The notes beneath the pieces are model-generated. The model worked only from the letters and a program-made list of their open reading frames with translations, did no database searches and had not been told where the DNA came from. This document shows positions 37,199 through 47,664 of a stretch of DNA of 64,000 nucleotides, piece by piece (within the stretch, counting starts at the first letter, position 1; every line of letters begins with the position of its first letter). The translations under genes were made by a program, and so were the position numbers. The DNA is taken from positions 248,001 to 312,000 of the forward strand of contig BQUP01000008.1 of the NCBI GenBank assembly GCA_022835595.1, written 5' to 3'. This DNA is from Cystobasidium ongulense (Eukaryota > Basidiomycota > Cystobasidiomycetes > Cystobasidiales > Cystobasidiaceae).

Positions 37199-37992
37199 CC
37201 TGTCCTGCACGTGCGCTGTGGATGTGCTGCTGTACGGATGGAGGGAAGAGACGACAAATGCGACGAACAAAGACTGCGATGGGAAGAGAGAAGAGAAGAA
37301 GAGGATGACAGTGCGTTGAATTACCGTATGCGTCGCCGTGCCCACCTCTCTCTCGCTCTCGCTCTCTCTTCGCGCTTGTTTCACTCGGGCCGCCACACAT
37401 TGCCCACCCAAGCCTAATCGAAAACCTTTGATTATACAAAAACACTTGGCCAACGCTTTGGAAGCTTGCATTTTGCAGGAAGAAGGTTGGAAAAGCACCG
37501 AGCTTTCAATGAACACCAAGCTTTTTGGTCCACCTTGCATCTCAGACCCAAGCTTGTCCTGTATTGCAGAAAAGTCCTATCATATTTGCACATTCACTTC
37601 TTTCCTTTGCTCTGAAGCATTTCGGCTCCATACTTCGATTTCCGGGTTCAGATCCTTGTCCCGCAGCTACCTCTTGTATACCAGCGAGAAGCAGGCAGAT
37701 CACGCAGATTCATGCGTTGGGCATATCCGTCTGCCAAGCTGCATGATTTCGTGCTTTGTCACCGAACGAGGACCATGCAGACATTACTTCAAACACCAAT
37801 GACGACTAAGACTCGACAACCAAACGCTAGATAAGTCGATAAGAAAAACCAAATAGCTGTATTACGTTCATCGTCAAGTGCACGAAATACTTCCAAAAAC
37901 ATACCCGGAGTGACAGTGATTTAAAGACTAAAATGCTAAAAGATGCTAAAGGAGAGGGTTCATGTTTTCTGAGGTGAAAGACAAATAATATA

Positions 37993-38056
<64 letters not shown>

Positions 38057-38197
38057 GAGGCCATCAACAAACGCAATAAAGGCGAAAGGGGATCCCTATC
38101 GTTGCTACGAAGACACATGCAATTTTGATATCCGAAGATGATTGTCCGTTCATAAAGATCGTTCCGTAACGGTGGATACGCTTCAAATGCACATGCT
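37199..38197. other. 1 kb spacer between the tandem glycoprotein genes
   Basis: It holds the promoter of copy 1 and the 3' flank of copy 2. Near 37340-37380 there is a pyrimidine tract on the plus strand (GA-rich in the sense of the genes), and at 37995-38053 an AG dinucleotide repeat. The plus-strand open frame 37338-37802 (154 codons) has no recognisable family content. Confidence 0.5.
37995..38053. repeat. (AG)n dinucleotide microsatellite
   Basis: An uninterrupted run of about 29 AG units, 59 bp, located 145 bp beyond the stop codon of the upstream glycoprotein gene. Its length suggests it is variable between strains. Confidence 0.98.
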
Positions 38198-40203
38198 TTA
38201 GAGCATGGCAGCCAGAGCAGCAACACCAGCCAATCCAGCAAGAGCCACACCAACAGTTCGACCCTCTACAGCAGCGCCGGTCGGGCTAGTGGTAGGCTGT
38301 GCGTTATTGCCAGCTCCTGCTGCTCGTGTTGTGCCTGTTGAGGTGGTGGCTGTTGAAGTGCCAGTAGCAGCGGAAGTAGTTCCACTGCCGGAAACTACTG
38401 AAGATGCATCGCTGGCAGCAGATGTGCTAGCGGACTAAATTGTACAAGAAAAGGAATAAGCAAGCAATCATCTGACGGGACAAGGGATTTACTCACCGAT
38501 ACACCGGCAGCGAGCTCAGTCCACAAATTCGCAGAGGTGTAAGTGGTACATTGGCTTGAAGAGGGGATCTCGGCAGTATAAGGGATGGTGGTAATAGCAC
38601 CAAGCTCCTCGTTCGGTTGGGTATATCTGGAAGAGGAAAAAAAGCAATAAGGTCAGCAAGTTATCGCCAGGCCGACACGCTAATAGACGACGAGGTGAAG
38701 ATCAACATACGTTACAGTCTGACCGTTGCTATTCACATAAACACCAGGGTAGCGTTGGTTCTCAGACTCGCAAGAGGTAAAGGTACCGTTGATGTTGCCA
38801 TAGTCAGCAGGAGCACTATTGTATAGTAACGAATTAGAAGAAAGACGAGTAAGTCAGCCTATACACAAAGGTACAAAGTGGGTGACAAGATCTAAAAACA
38901 ACTCACTTGTACGCGCAGCCGATACGATCGAAAATGTGTTCGCAGTAATGATGATCGTTTTCATCTGCAGGATCACAAGCCTTCAAGCAGAACATGTCAC
39001 CGCCCCTGCGATACGTTTCCAGACATCAGCTTTCTCCTTAACCCTTCCTCCATCGTTCAACCCACATGAAGTTGTGCCACTGGACAACCTGAGTCCAAGC
39101 CGATCCATTACCGCGACCAAACGCCTGTGAGAACATGATTCCACCGAGCGGGTTACCACGTCTATCAGCACCATGAGGATCCATCTCGCCTCCATAATCT
39201 CCAGCTGCGATATTGATCAATGTCTGGTCGACGAAACCGACGACTTGAACGTAGGAAGGTGCTTTTGTGAATTGGACACCTTTGAGTGCTCCCTCTGGGA
39301 TGAGACGGGTGCCCTGAAAAGAGGAAAGCGAAAAGGCAAGTCAGCAACTTTTGGACTTGGCAAGAAGTCAAGCGTAGGAGACAGGACTCACGCGACCTGG
39401 CTTGGTGCACCATGCTACCATCTCTCCTTCGGTGCTGCCGACAAGCGAGTCTGGCTCGGGCGGTGCCCATAGCTGGAGAGACGAAACGAGGACGGATCAG
39501 CAACCAAACAGCAGAGAAATCGTGGACCCGGGCAAGCGCAGACATACGCAGAAGTCCTCGATGCTATTGATGAAGGATGTCTGGCATCTGGATTCAGGAC
39601 CTTCGGTGGTGGCATTGCATCGCTACGATTGTTGGGAATGCGAAAATGGGGCGAGAACAGCGACAGCCAGACGAAGGGAAGCGCGTTTTCAACGACAAAG
39701 GGCGTTTCAACGACGAGCGTAGATTGGATGAGATTGTTCCATGTGCACACAACACGCGTTTGGGGATGACATGAGATGTCAGAGGGTGGAATAGAGACAC
39801 AATCAGCTGCGATTCAGCGAGACAGCGCTTGGCGAGAGACCTCGCCACTTGGACGATGGGTGGCCAGGGAGCGTGGGAATCGCCAGACACTGAACCCAGC
39901 TACTCACGTTGATGCCTGTCTGGATGCCTCGTGGTCCATCGTCGGTGTCGACCATGTATGGGATGCCATCAGGCTGTGCGGCGAGAGAGGCGGGTGCAGG
40001 ATGGGCGAGCAATGTGAATGGTCGTATGGGAATGGCAGAGCAAGCATCAGCGCACAGGCAGCGAGGGACACGCACACACACCATCCACACCCACTCACAT
40101 ATGAGAACGACTTTCCAGCGAGCGGCGTGGTCGACTGTGCGCTGGCGAGCAATGCGCTGGATGCGACGATGGCCGTGCTGAGCAGGCGGGCGGCGGACGG
40201 CAT
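38198..40203 (-). CDS. GPI-anchored cysteine-rich glycoprotein, 'macrofage activating glycoprotein' family, copy 2
   Basis: Paralogue of the neighbouring 35257-37198 gene. Exons are 40203-40099, 39973-39908, 39622-39548, 39472-39392, 39313-39066, 39005-38907, 38815-38711, 38626-38497 and 38434-38198, giving 381 aa. Signal peptide LSTAIVASSALLASAQ, then PDGIPYMVDTDDGPRGIQ, RCNATTEGPESRCQT, LWAPPEPDSLVGSTEGEM, MDPHGADRRGNPLGGIMFSQ, FCLKACDPADENDHHYCEH and a GPI-type tail (GVALAGLAGVAALAAML). Exons 2 to 7 have exactly the same lengths as in copy 1 (66, 75, 81, 248, 99 and 105 nt). One donor is GTGGGT. Both members look intact. Function is inferred only as cell-surface or wall protein. Confidence 0.87.
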
Positions 40204-41037
40204 GGTGGATGCGCAGTGGGGTGTGTTGAGGACGAACGAGTGGTGTAGAGTGATGCAGAAGTCTCTCTCAATCAATGACAACTCGGATGGCTGAAGGCGA
40301 AAGGACACCCGCTACTTTTATTATTATTCACGATTCTTCAGTTCACTAACCAGCTTACGATCGAGCGGGCTTGGCAGGCCTGCATCTTATTTGCGAAATG
40401 ACTCAGTGAGAAAGACCGCCCATTTCAGCAGGTTGATGACAGGTTAATAACAGATAGCCATGTGTTAATACCACTGCTAGTAAATTAGCTGTACGGTATA
40501 CTCATAAGCCCATACCCAGCTCCTGCAAGTCCTGCATACCCATCTTCGAAAAGCTCGAAACCCGACCACAGGCGATCGAGCTAGCTATGTAGACGACTCC
40601 CACAAGTCACAGTCTGAACGGTGTGCCATCTACACCATGTTGATATTGCGCAGCAACAGAGGCTTGATTCCGCTTCCGCTTCCTGTCGTTCTAGCAAATG
40701 GGTCCGTCAACTTGTTCAGTGTGGCCGTGCTAATCAGCCACGTGATCTACCGTGTCACCGAGGTGATCCTATCTGGAACAGGTACCTCCTGCTGCGTCTA
40801 CAGCTGTACTGCGCATACGCATATTCATGATTAAGCGCCTCGTGGGGTATTGGTAGTAAGTTTTCCAATGAAATGCGACAGTCGAAAGTATACGCGGTAT
40901 AGCAAAGCCCGGTAGTCGTCGGCTACAATGCCCCAATCGAAAAGATCATGGCCACTCGGTCCTCTGTTCCGACTGGCCTCCCATATACTTATATATAATA
41001 GACTGATACTGTATATACCGGAAGACCGCGAAGAAGA
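40204..41037. other. Divergent region between glycoprotein copy 2 and FAD oxidase
   Basis: About 830 bp containing both 5' regions. A TATA-like 'cttatatataatag' lies at about 40990-41003, some 40 bp before the oxidase ATG. No further gene was recognised. Confidence 0.5.
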
Positions 41038-42727
41038 ATGACCGAAGTTCTCATAGTAGGCGGCGGCGTATTCGGGCTATCGACCGCCTTATCGCTAGCT
41101 CGCGGGAAATACAAGAGCCATCCGGAAAAGATTCTAGTCATCGGTCGGTCTAAGCAGACATGCCTCTGGCGAAGCAATAAAGAGACAAGAGCAGATACTG
41201 ACGTGGATGCGAAAATGTTCTGACTCGACGAATAGATAGATCCGCTGATCCACCAGAGGAAGACGCCGCTAGTTCTGATATCAACAAGATCATTCGACCT
41301 GATTATTCCGATGCTGTTTATGCTGGACTAGCGCAGAAGGCGGTTGATGAATGGTCCGACAATCCGATTTGGAAGCCTTACTTTCATCAATCTGGAAGTA
41401 AGTCAATCTTTCGAACCATGGGCCGCTGCCCGTAATACTCTTAGAGTGCCTCCCACTGAATTGCTTGCTCGTCTTAAAATAGTCGTAGTTGCTAGTAGTG
41501 CACTCGGCAATCATGGCGAGAAGTATGTGCGAGGTAGCTACAGCCAAAATCAGATACTGCAAAAATCTCGTCCTATCCCCTCGGAACCAATCATGCTAGA
41601 CAGCCAAGAGCTTTACGCAAGCGCAATGGCAGTTTCCCCACTCGGGTCTAAACCATCAATAGCGTACTGGAACAAAGTATCAGGCTGGGGGTGGTCAACA
41701 GGTGCTATGAAAGAGATGGCAAAACAATGTCGGCAAGCTGGAATATCGTTCGCTGCTGGTCAAGTGAACGAACTTGTCATCGAGAATGGCGATGTCAGAG
41801 GAGCGCGAACGAAGGATGGCAGGACCTATAGAGCTTCAAAGCTCGTTGTACTAGCAGCAGGAAGCTGGTCGCCTGCTATATTACCAGAGCTGGCTTCAAA
41901 TCTGACTGCTACTGGCCAGGTGCTCGCTACTTTGCAACTGACACCTGAAGAAGCCGAGCGTTATTCAAAGACGGTAAGTTATGGAGTTCGTCGCTTTCCA
42001 GATTGGTACAGCTCAAGCGAATTGAACATCTTACCTCACTACATAGCCTGTTTATATCGACATGGAATCGGGCTTCTATTGCTTTCCACCGAATCAAGAC
42101 AATATAGTCAAGTTCGCATTCCATCTACGAGGCTGGACGAATGAGCAACCATCATTGTCAGATCAGAACAAGACAGTATCAATTCCACGTACAGGTCACT
42201 TTCAAGGCGAGCTAGGAGAGAACGTGCCCCGAGATGCGCTCAGACAGCTAAGAGAGCAGCTACGACGCATTTATCCCGCATTGGGAGAAAAACCTTTCAG
42301 TGGATCTAGAATGTGCTGGTCAGTCTCTTCTCGAGCCACTTTTATATAAGCGCGATGAATACCAAGTTCATCTAATCATTTCTTCGTAGGTATTGTGATT
42401 CTCGCGATTGCGATTTTCTCATTTCTTATCATGACAAGTACCCCTCCCTATTCCTGGCAACAGGTGGGTCCGGGCATGCCTTCAAGGTAAGAAATCTACT
42501 CTCTTCTTTTCCTCTTGCTCGATAAGTTGGCTGAGCCGAACTCTCAGTTTCTGCCCACTATTGGCGATCTATGCGTTCAAGCGATTGAAAGGACGTTGCC
42601 GGAGCCGCTCATTACGATGTGGTCTCTCACCCGAACAAGACCAGATTACCAACCGGATAGAGGAACGTCTGTCCGTGTGAAGCTGGATCCTGCCGAATTC
42701 GCGAACGATATTGAGCTTGGACCGTAA
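41038..42727 (+). CDS. FAD-dependent amine oxidase, fructosyl-amino-acid/sarcosine oxidase-like
   Basis: A flavoenzyme of the DAO superfamily that oxidises secondary amines. Exons are 41038-41143, 41236-41397, 41483-41973, 42047-42318, 42390-42486 and 42548-42727, giving 435 aa. VLIVGGGVFGLSTALSLARG is the FAD-binding Rossmann motif (GxGxxG-like), VIDRS ends its second strand, and DINKIIRPDYSDAVYAGLAQ is a hallmark of fungal fructosyl-amino-acid oxidase relatives. VVLAAGSWSP, RMCWYCDSRDCDFLISYH and LFLATGGSGHAFKFLP follow in family order. No peroxisomal SKL-type end is present (it ends LGP). L-saccharopine or pipecolate oxidase are alternatives, so the substrate is open. Confidence 0.88.
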
Positions 42728-42988
42728 GCTGCCAGGTATCGAATTTTCGCATTTTAAAAGGAAGCACTGTAAAAGGCAACAACTCGTGTACTAAAACATT
42801 AGCATTGACACCGAGAATGGATGTGATGAAGCATATATTATCCCTTCATCAAATTTGGCTTCTAAGTGCGTCTGCTTTTTCCTATTGCTACATACGCAGA
42901 ACATGATTCGAGACATGTCACTACCGTTTGCACTACTGGTCTCCTCCGAACGATCCAGACTGATCTAATGCAAATTTGCTTCATGAAT

Positions 42989-45143
42989 CTAGTCCCATAT
43001 CTCATTGCCGAGGTCTTGCTCTCCCATCAAATCTTCTTCCATGCTGAACGCACCAGGATGGAAGGCAGCATTGTCGAATGTCGAATCGCCCATGCCGCCG
43101 ACAGGATTGAGACCACCGGACCCTCTGCCTGAAGCAGCGTATGCCTTGCTCAAAAACTCACGACTTGATGAAAGCGACTTATCGAGGTTCGATACTGTCC
43201 ATGACGAATTGCGCAACGAATGAAGACTTTTTTGTAATGCAATAGCTGATTCTTGGGCGCTCGGCTTGACGCTAAGGAACTCGAGGTATTCGCCTTGCTC
43301 GCCTTGTTGCACTGGCTTGATTACGACGGCCAATGTCTTATCAGCAGCCTGAGTACGGAATCAGCTATAGTAAGATGTCGAGTAGTTCACTTTGACACTC
43401 ACCAGAGCCTGCACCACCTGCCTGACGTATGCCTTTGCTTGCTCAGTATTTCCGAGAAGCACTTGCCCTATACTTTCACCAGGTGCTTCCGCCTCGTTCT
43501 TCAAGATACCAAGGGACCCGATCACGTCCTGTATCTCAATAGCCTTGTAGATGTTTGCAAGTTTGACGATCTTTCTGGCTGGGATCGAGTTTATGCATCT
43601 GATGACCAGTCCAAGTGTTCCATCTTGCTCGAAGACTTTGCGTTGCTGGATTGCTAGATCCACTATCTTGGTTGTGTCTAATGTCTCGTAAGCTTTTGCA
43701 AATTCTAGGTAGGGGGTATTGCAGAGTTGCCTGAACGTGGAGAGAAGAGTGGGAGAAGTGTACTTGGGCAGGGTTGTGGTCTGATCGGGACTTTGTTGTC
43801 AGTATAAGCGATACTCGCTGTGAGGTCATACGACTCACTTTGCCATTCAACAACAATTGACTAAGTATCAACTGCTTGTAAGCATCAATCTGAAGAAGAG
43901 AAGTAGCGCCTGCATGACAGGGTGCCGCGACGGCCTGAGAGTTGGGGAGGCGGTAAAAAGAGTGTATAATTATATAGAACGGATCGTTGAACTCACCGTC
44001 TCTAGCCAATGCACCGCGCTTTCATAGTTGTAAGTTGTGGCAAGAATGGCTCCGCCGTACAGATGATACTTGAGATTGTCCTGATATCCAACGGGGTACG
44101 ACTGAAAGACATTTTTAGAGTATGCCTTGAGTGAGTACAGCAGTACGATCACTTACATGTATGTCGACATCCGTGACTGGCTGGTCTCGAAGCAGAGGCA
44201 CTACTTGGCCGAATTGACCAGACCTTAGTGCAGCATAGAGAATGATGGGATGCACGGCGGTCAGGTGGTGACGGAAATCGCCTTGTAGCTTGCTGTTGAG
44301 AGCCATTAGAGGAGCAATGGCATCTGCAGGTTGGTTTTGCATGAAAGCCATCAAAGCATTGCCCAGTGCTGTCACTGCACGGGCGCAGACATCAGTCAAA
44401 TTCGACTCAGCCGAAGGGCGATAACGCCTTACCTTTGTGTGGGACTAGACGAAGCTGATGGGCATCTGAAGCCTGGATGTACTGCATGATGAATGGCAGT
44501 AAATATTGCCCATCAACATCTTGAGCATAACAGCGTGCGACACTATTTCGAAGGCAAAAAATTAGCGCTTATTGACACTCTCGAAGGAACATGTCGCTTA
44601 CAGGATGAATAGATAGCCTAGACCAACACCATTGGGGGGTATTTGCGTAAGCAGGACTTGCAGAGGGTCGTGATTGCCTTGCAGTGGTGAGCAGAGAACA
44701 ACTGCTCCAGGTACGCCGAGATGGGTCCCTTTGCTCTCTAGGTGTTGCAGAGCAGGAAGGAGAGACTGGAGCACACGCTTGTACTGATTATTCGGATTGC
44801 CGCGAATTGAATCAATGCTTGTGATGGCCGTGCAGATGTCGTCGATAGTGTCCAGCGAAGCCGATGACGAGCCTGACGGTCCGGTGGCAGACGAGGATGA
44901 CGGGCCAGCAGCAGCATTCCCAGTCGAAGGGAGCGAAGCTGCTAGCTGCTGGGGTTGTGAGATGCTTGTTGCTGTATTGTCGCTGGGTGCAGAGTGGGCC
45001 TGGCTCTCATGGCTGGTGGCTGCTGGTGTACGCGTCGCTGAAACAGCGGACACCTCTGCATCAGCAGGCACTGGCAGACGGAAGTACACAGGTCAGAATA
45101 GCACCCCAATCAGCATCAGATCCATCTCACCCTCTTCAGCCAT
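42989..45143 (-). CDS. COP9 signalosome subunit 3 (CSN3-like, PCI domain)
   Basis: A subunit of the deneddylase that regulates cullin-RING ubiquitin ligases. Exons are 45143-45131, 45070-44602, 44542-44433, 44374-44157, 44101-43997, 43934-43839, 43780-43403 and 43348-42989, giving 582 aa. After a low-complexity Ala/Ser region come helical repeats (HLTAVHPIILYAALRSGQ, YGGAILATTYNYESAVHWLE, AYKQLILSQLLLNGK) and the PCI winged helix (IRCINSIPARKIVKLANIYK, IQDVIGSL). The C-terminal tail is Ser/Gly-rich. The first exon is only 13 nt (MAEE). An alternative ATG at 45218 would overlap the neighbouring gene's transcript, so 45143 is preferred. It diverges from homoaconitase at 104 bp. Confidence 0.85.
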
Positions 45144-45247
45144 CGCGATACTTGATACACGGTTGTGGTCGTTCCAAAGAAGACGATCGGCTGCTGCATG
45201 ATCTGCTCCAGCCGGCATGATTGCACGCTTTCTTTCGCCATGCAACA
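45144..45247. promoter_or_regulatory. Compact bidirectional promoter, CSN3 / homoaconitase
   Basis: Only 104 bp separate the chosen start codons. The space includes further ATGs in both directions (minus 45218, plus 45217), so leaders may overlap. No motif is assigned. Confidence 0.45.
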
Positions 45248-47664
45248 ATGACAGCAGCAATGTCGGTCCTGCGCGCAATCCGCGCCCGACCGTCTTACCA
45301 TGTCACGCGGTCAGCCGCATCGAGTCGGCGAGGCTTCGCTACTCCTACATCCACGCCGCCGTCTTCAAGCGAGCCTCAGAGCTATGTCGAAAAAGTGGTA
45401 CAGAAGCACGCCGTCGACTGGCCTGCGAGCAAGGCAGTCCGAGCAGGCGACTTTGTGACTATCAGGCCAGCACACGTCATGACGCACGACAACACCGGAC
45501 CCGTCATATCCAAGTACGCCTTTTGGCTTTGCTGCTTTGCATTGGAAATTCTTCGATTGGGTCCAGTAAAGCTGACTCTGTGTGTACCAACTCCGCCGCT
45601 CTCTCCGTTTATGATGGGCGTAGATTCCAGCAGATTGGAGCAAGCAAGATACACAACCCTCGTCAGCTTGTGTTTACGCTCGACCACGATGTCCAGAACA
45701 AGTCGTCAAAGAATCTAGAGAAGTATTCAAAGATCGAAGCGTTCGGGAATCAGCATGGCGTGGACTTCTATCCTGCTGGAAGAGGCATTGGCCATCAAAT
45801 CATGATTGAAGAAGGCTATGCTTTCCCTGGGCAACTTACTGTGTAAAGCAGCAGCTCAGCTTCTATCGCATAACACCTGTTACTGACAATTTTCTGCAGC
45901 GCTTCGGACTCGCACTCCAATATGTATGGTGGCGTGGGATGTGTAGGAACAGCCATCGTTCGTACAGACGCAGCCGCTATTTGGGCTACATCAAAAACAT
46001 GGTGGCAGGTACCTCAGATCGTCAAGGTATCCCTCGTTGGTAAGCCTGCGCCAGGCGTGACCGGAAAGGATATTATCGTTGCTCTCTGCGGCAATTTCAA
46101 CAAGGATGAAGTACTCAACTGCGCCATCGAATTCACTGGTGAAGGTGTCAATTATCTCTCGGTCGACGAACGACTAGCAGTCGCCAACATGACGACAGAG
46201 TGGGGTGCCTTAGCGGGTGTCTTCCCAGTCGACGATATCCTTCTATCGTGGTACGAAAAGCTCATTAAGAAGCTCGACTTTCAGAAATTCAAGTTTGGCT
46301 CTTCACCTTCATTTGCTGCAACACATCCACGTTTGACGACCGAACGACTCGACGAACTCGCCAAGAACCCTTTGCGAGCGGATGCCGATGCCTTCTACTC
46401 TAAGCACCTTACACTCGACCTTTCAACTCTCTCACCTCACGTTTCTGGACCCAATAGCGTCAAGGTCTCAACGCCATTGACCGAGCTTACAGAGAGAAAT
46501 ATAGCCATTAACAAGGCATACCTCGTTTCGTGCACCAACTCTCGTGCTTCGGATCTGCACGCGGCCGCATCAGTCTTCAAAGACGGCAAGAAAGTCGCTC
46601 CCGGCGTCGAATTCTACGTTGCTGCTGCATCGAGCGTCGTTCAAGCAGAGTCCGAGGCTTCAGGAGATTGGGCTACTCTCGTCAATGCTGGAGCCAAAGT
46701 ACTACCTGCAGGCTGCGGACCTTGCATTGGTCTCGGTACTGGTCTGCTCGAAGACGGCGAAGTTGGCATTTCCGCAACCAATAGAAATTATAAAGGCCGC
46801 ATGGGTAGTCCAAAAGCACAAGCTTACCTTGCAAGCCCTGCCGTAGTCGCTGCTTCAGCCATAGCTGGCAGAATCTGTGGTCCAGAATTTGTATCGGGTT
46901 CGACGACAAGCATCTTCGACGCCAAACCACCTACCATCCAAATTGACATTCCCACGCGTCCTGCATCGTCCCAAGCAGCATCAGTTGCCACTTCAACATC
47001 TTCAGATTCCCTTCTTCCCCCATTCCCTCCCCGATTCAGCGGTGAAGTCCTCTTCTGCCCAGAAGATAACCTCACTACCGATGCTTTATACCCAGGTAAA
47101 TACACCTACCAAGATGATATTACGCCACTTAAGCAGTCCGAGGTGGTTATGGAGAACTACGATCCTGCTTTCTCCGGTATAGTCAAGGAGATGCGAGGTT
47201 CGCAAACTGCTTCAGAAGAGCAGATCGCACCTGCGTATACAAGCCGATCAGGCGAAGGTACAGTGCTTATCGGAGGATATAACTTTGGCACTGGCTCGTC
47301 CCGTGAGCAAGCTGCTACTGCTTTACGCAATGCGGGCATACCCATGGTCATTGCCGGTTCATTCGGTGATATCTTCAAGAGAAACGCTATCAATAACGGG
47401 TTGATCTGCTTGGAATGCCCACAACTCGTGCAAGATATGACTCAGGAATTCACCAGAGCAAATAAACGTAATCAAGGTGGAAAGAATGGGGAATTGACTG
47501 TTAAACCGGGCTGGAAAATTGATCTCTCGAGCGGTGATGGAAATATCAAGATTGTCAGAGAGAATGGAGAGGAGAAAACTTACAAGACTGGAAGTGTAGG
47601 CAAGAGCGTCCAGGAGGTCTGGCTCGCTGGAGGGTTAGAAGGCTGGGTCAAGGAACGTATCTGA
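45248..47664 (+). CDS. LYS4: Homoaconitase, mitochondrial (lysine biosynthesis)
   Basis: A 4Fe-4S hydro-lyase of the fungal alpha-aminoadipate pathway that converts homoaconitate to homoisocitrate in mitochondria. Exons are 45248-45513, 45624-45842 and 45900-47664, giving 749 aa. A basic, Ser/Arg-rich presequence ([20 protein letters not shown]) precedes [41 protein letters not shown] and [18 protein letters not shown] follow. Cluster ligands are visible as CTNSR (about residue 373) and CGPC (about 434-437). The C-terminal swivel domain has [21 protein letters not shown]. It is about 50 residues longer than yeast Lys4, in low-complexity linkers. The plus-strand start was taken as the first ATG before the presequence. 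Confidence 0.95.

Noticed and set aside
37338-37802. 154-codon plus-strand open frame between the paralogous glycoproteins
   Set aside because: Its start arises from a pyrimidine tract (Ser-Leu repeats) and the rest has no family content; it lies in the promoter of copy 1.
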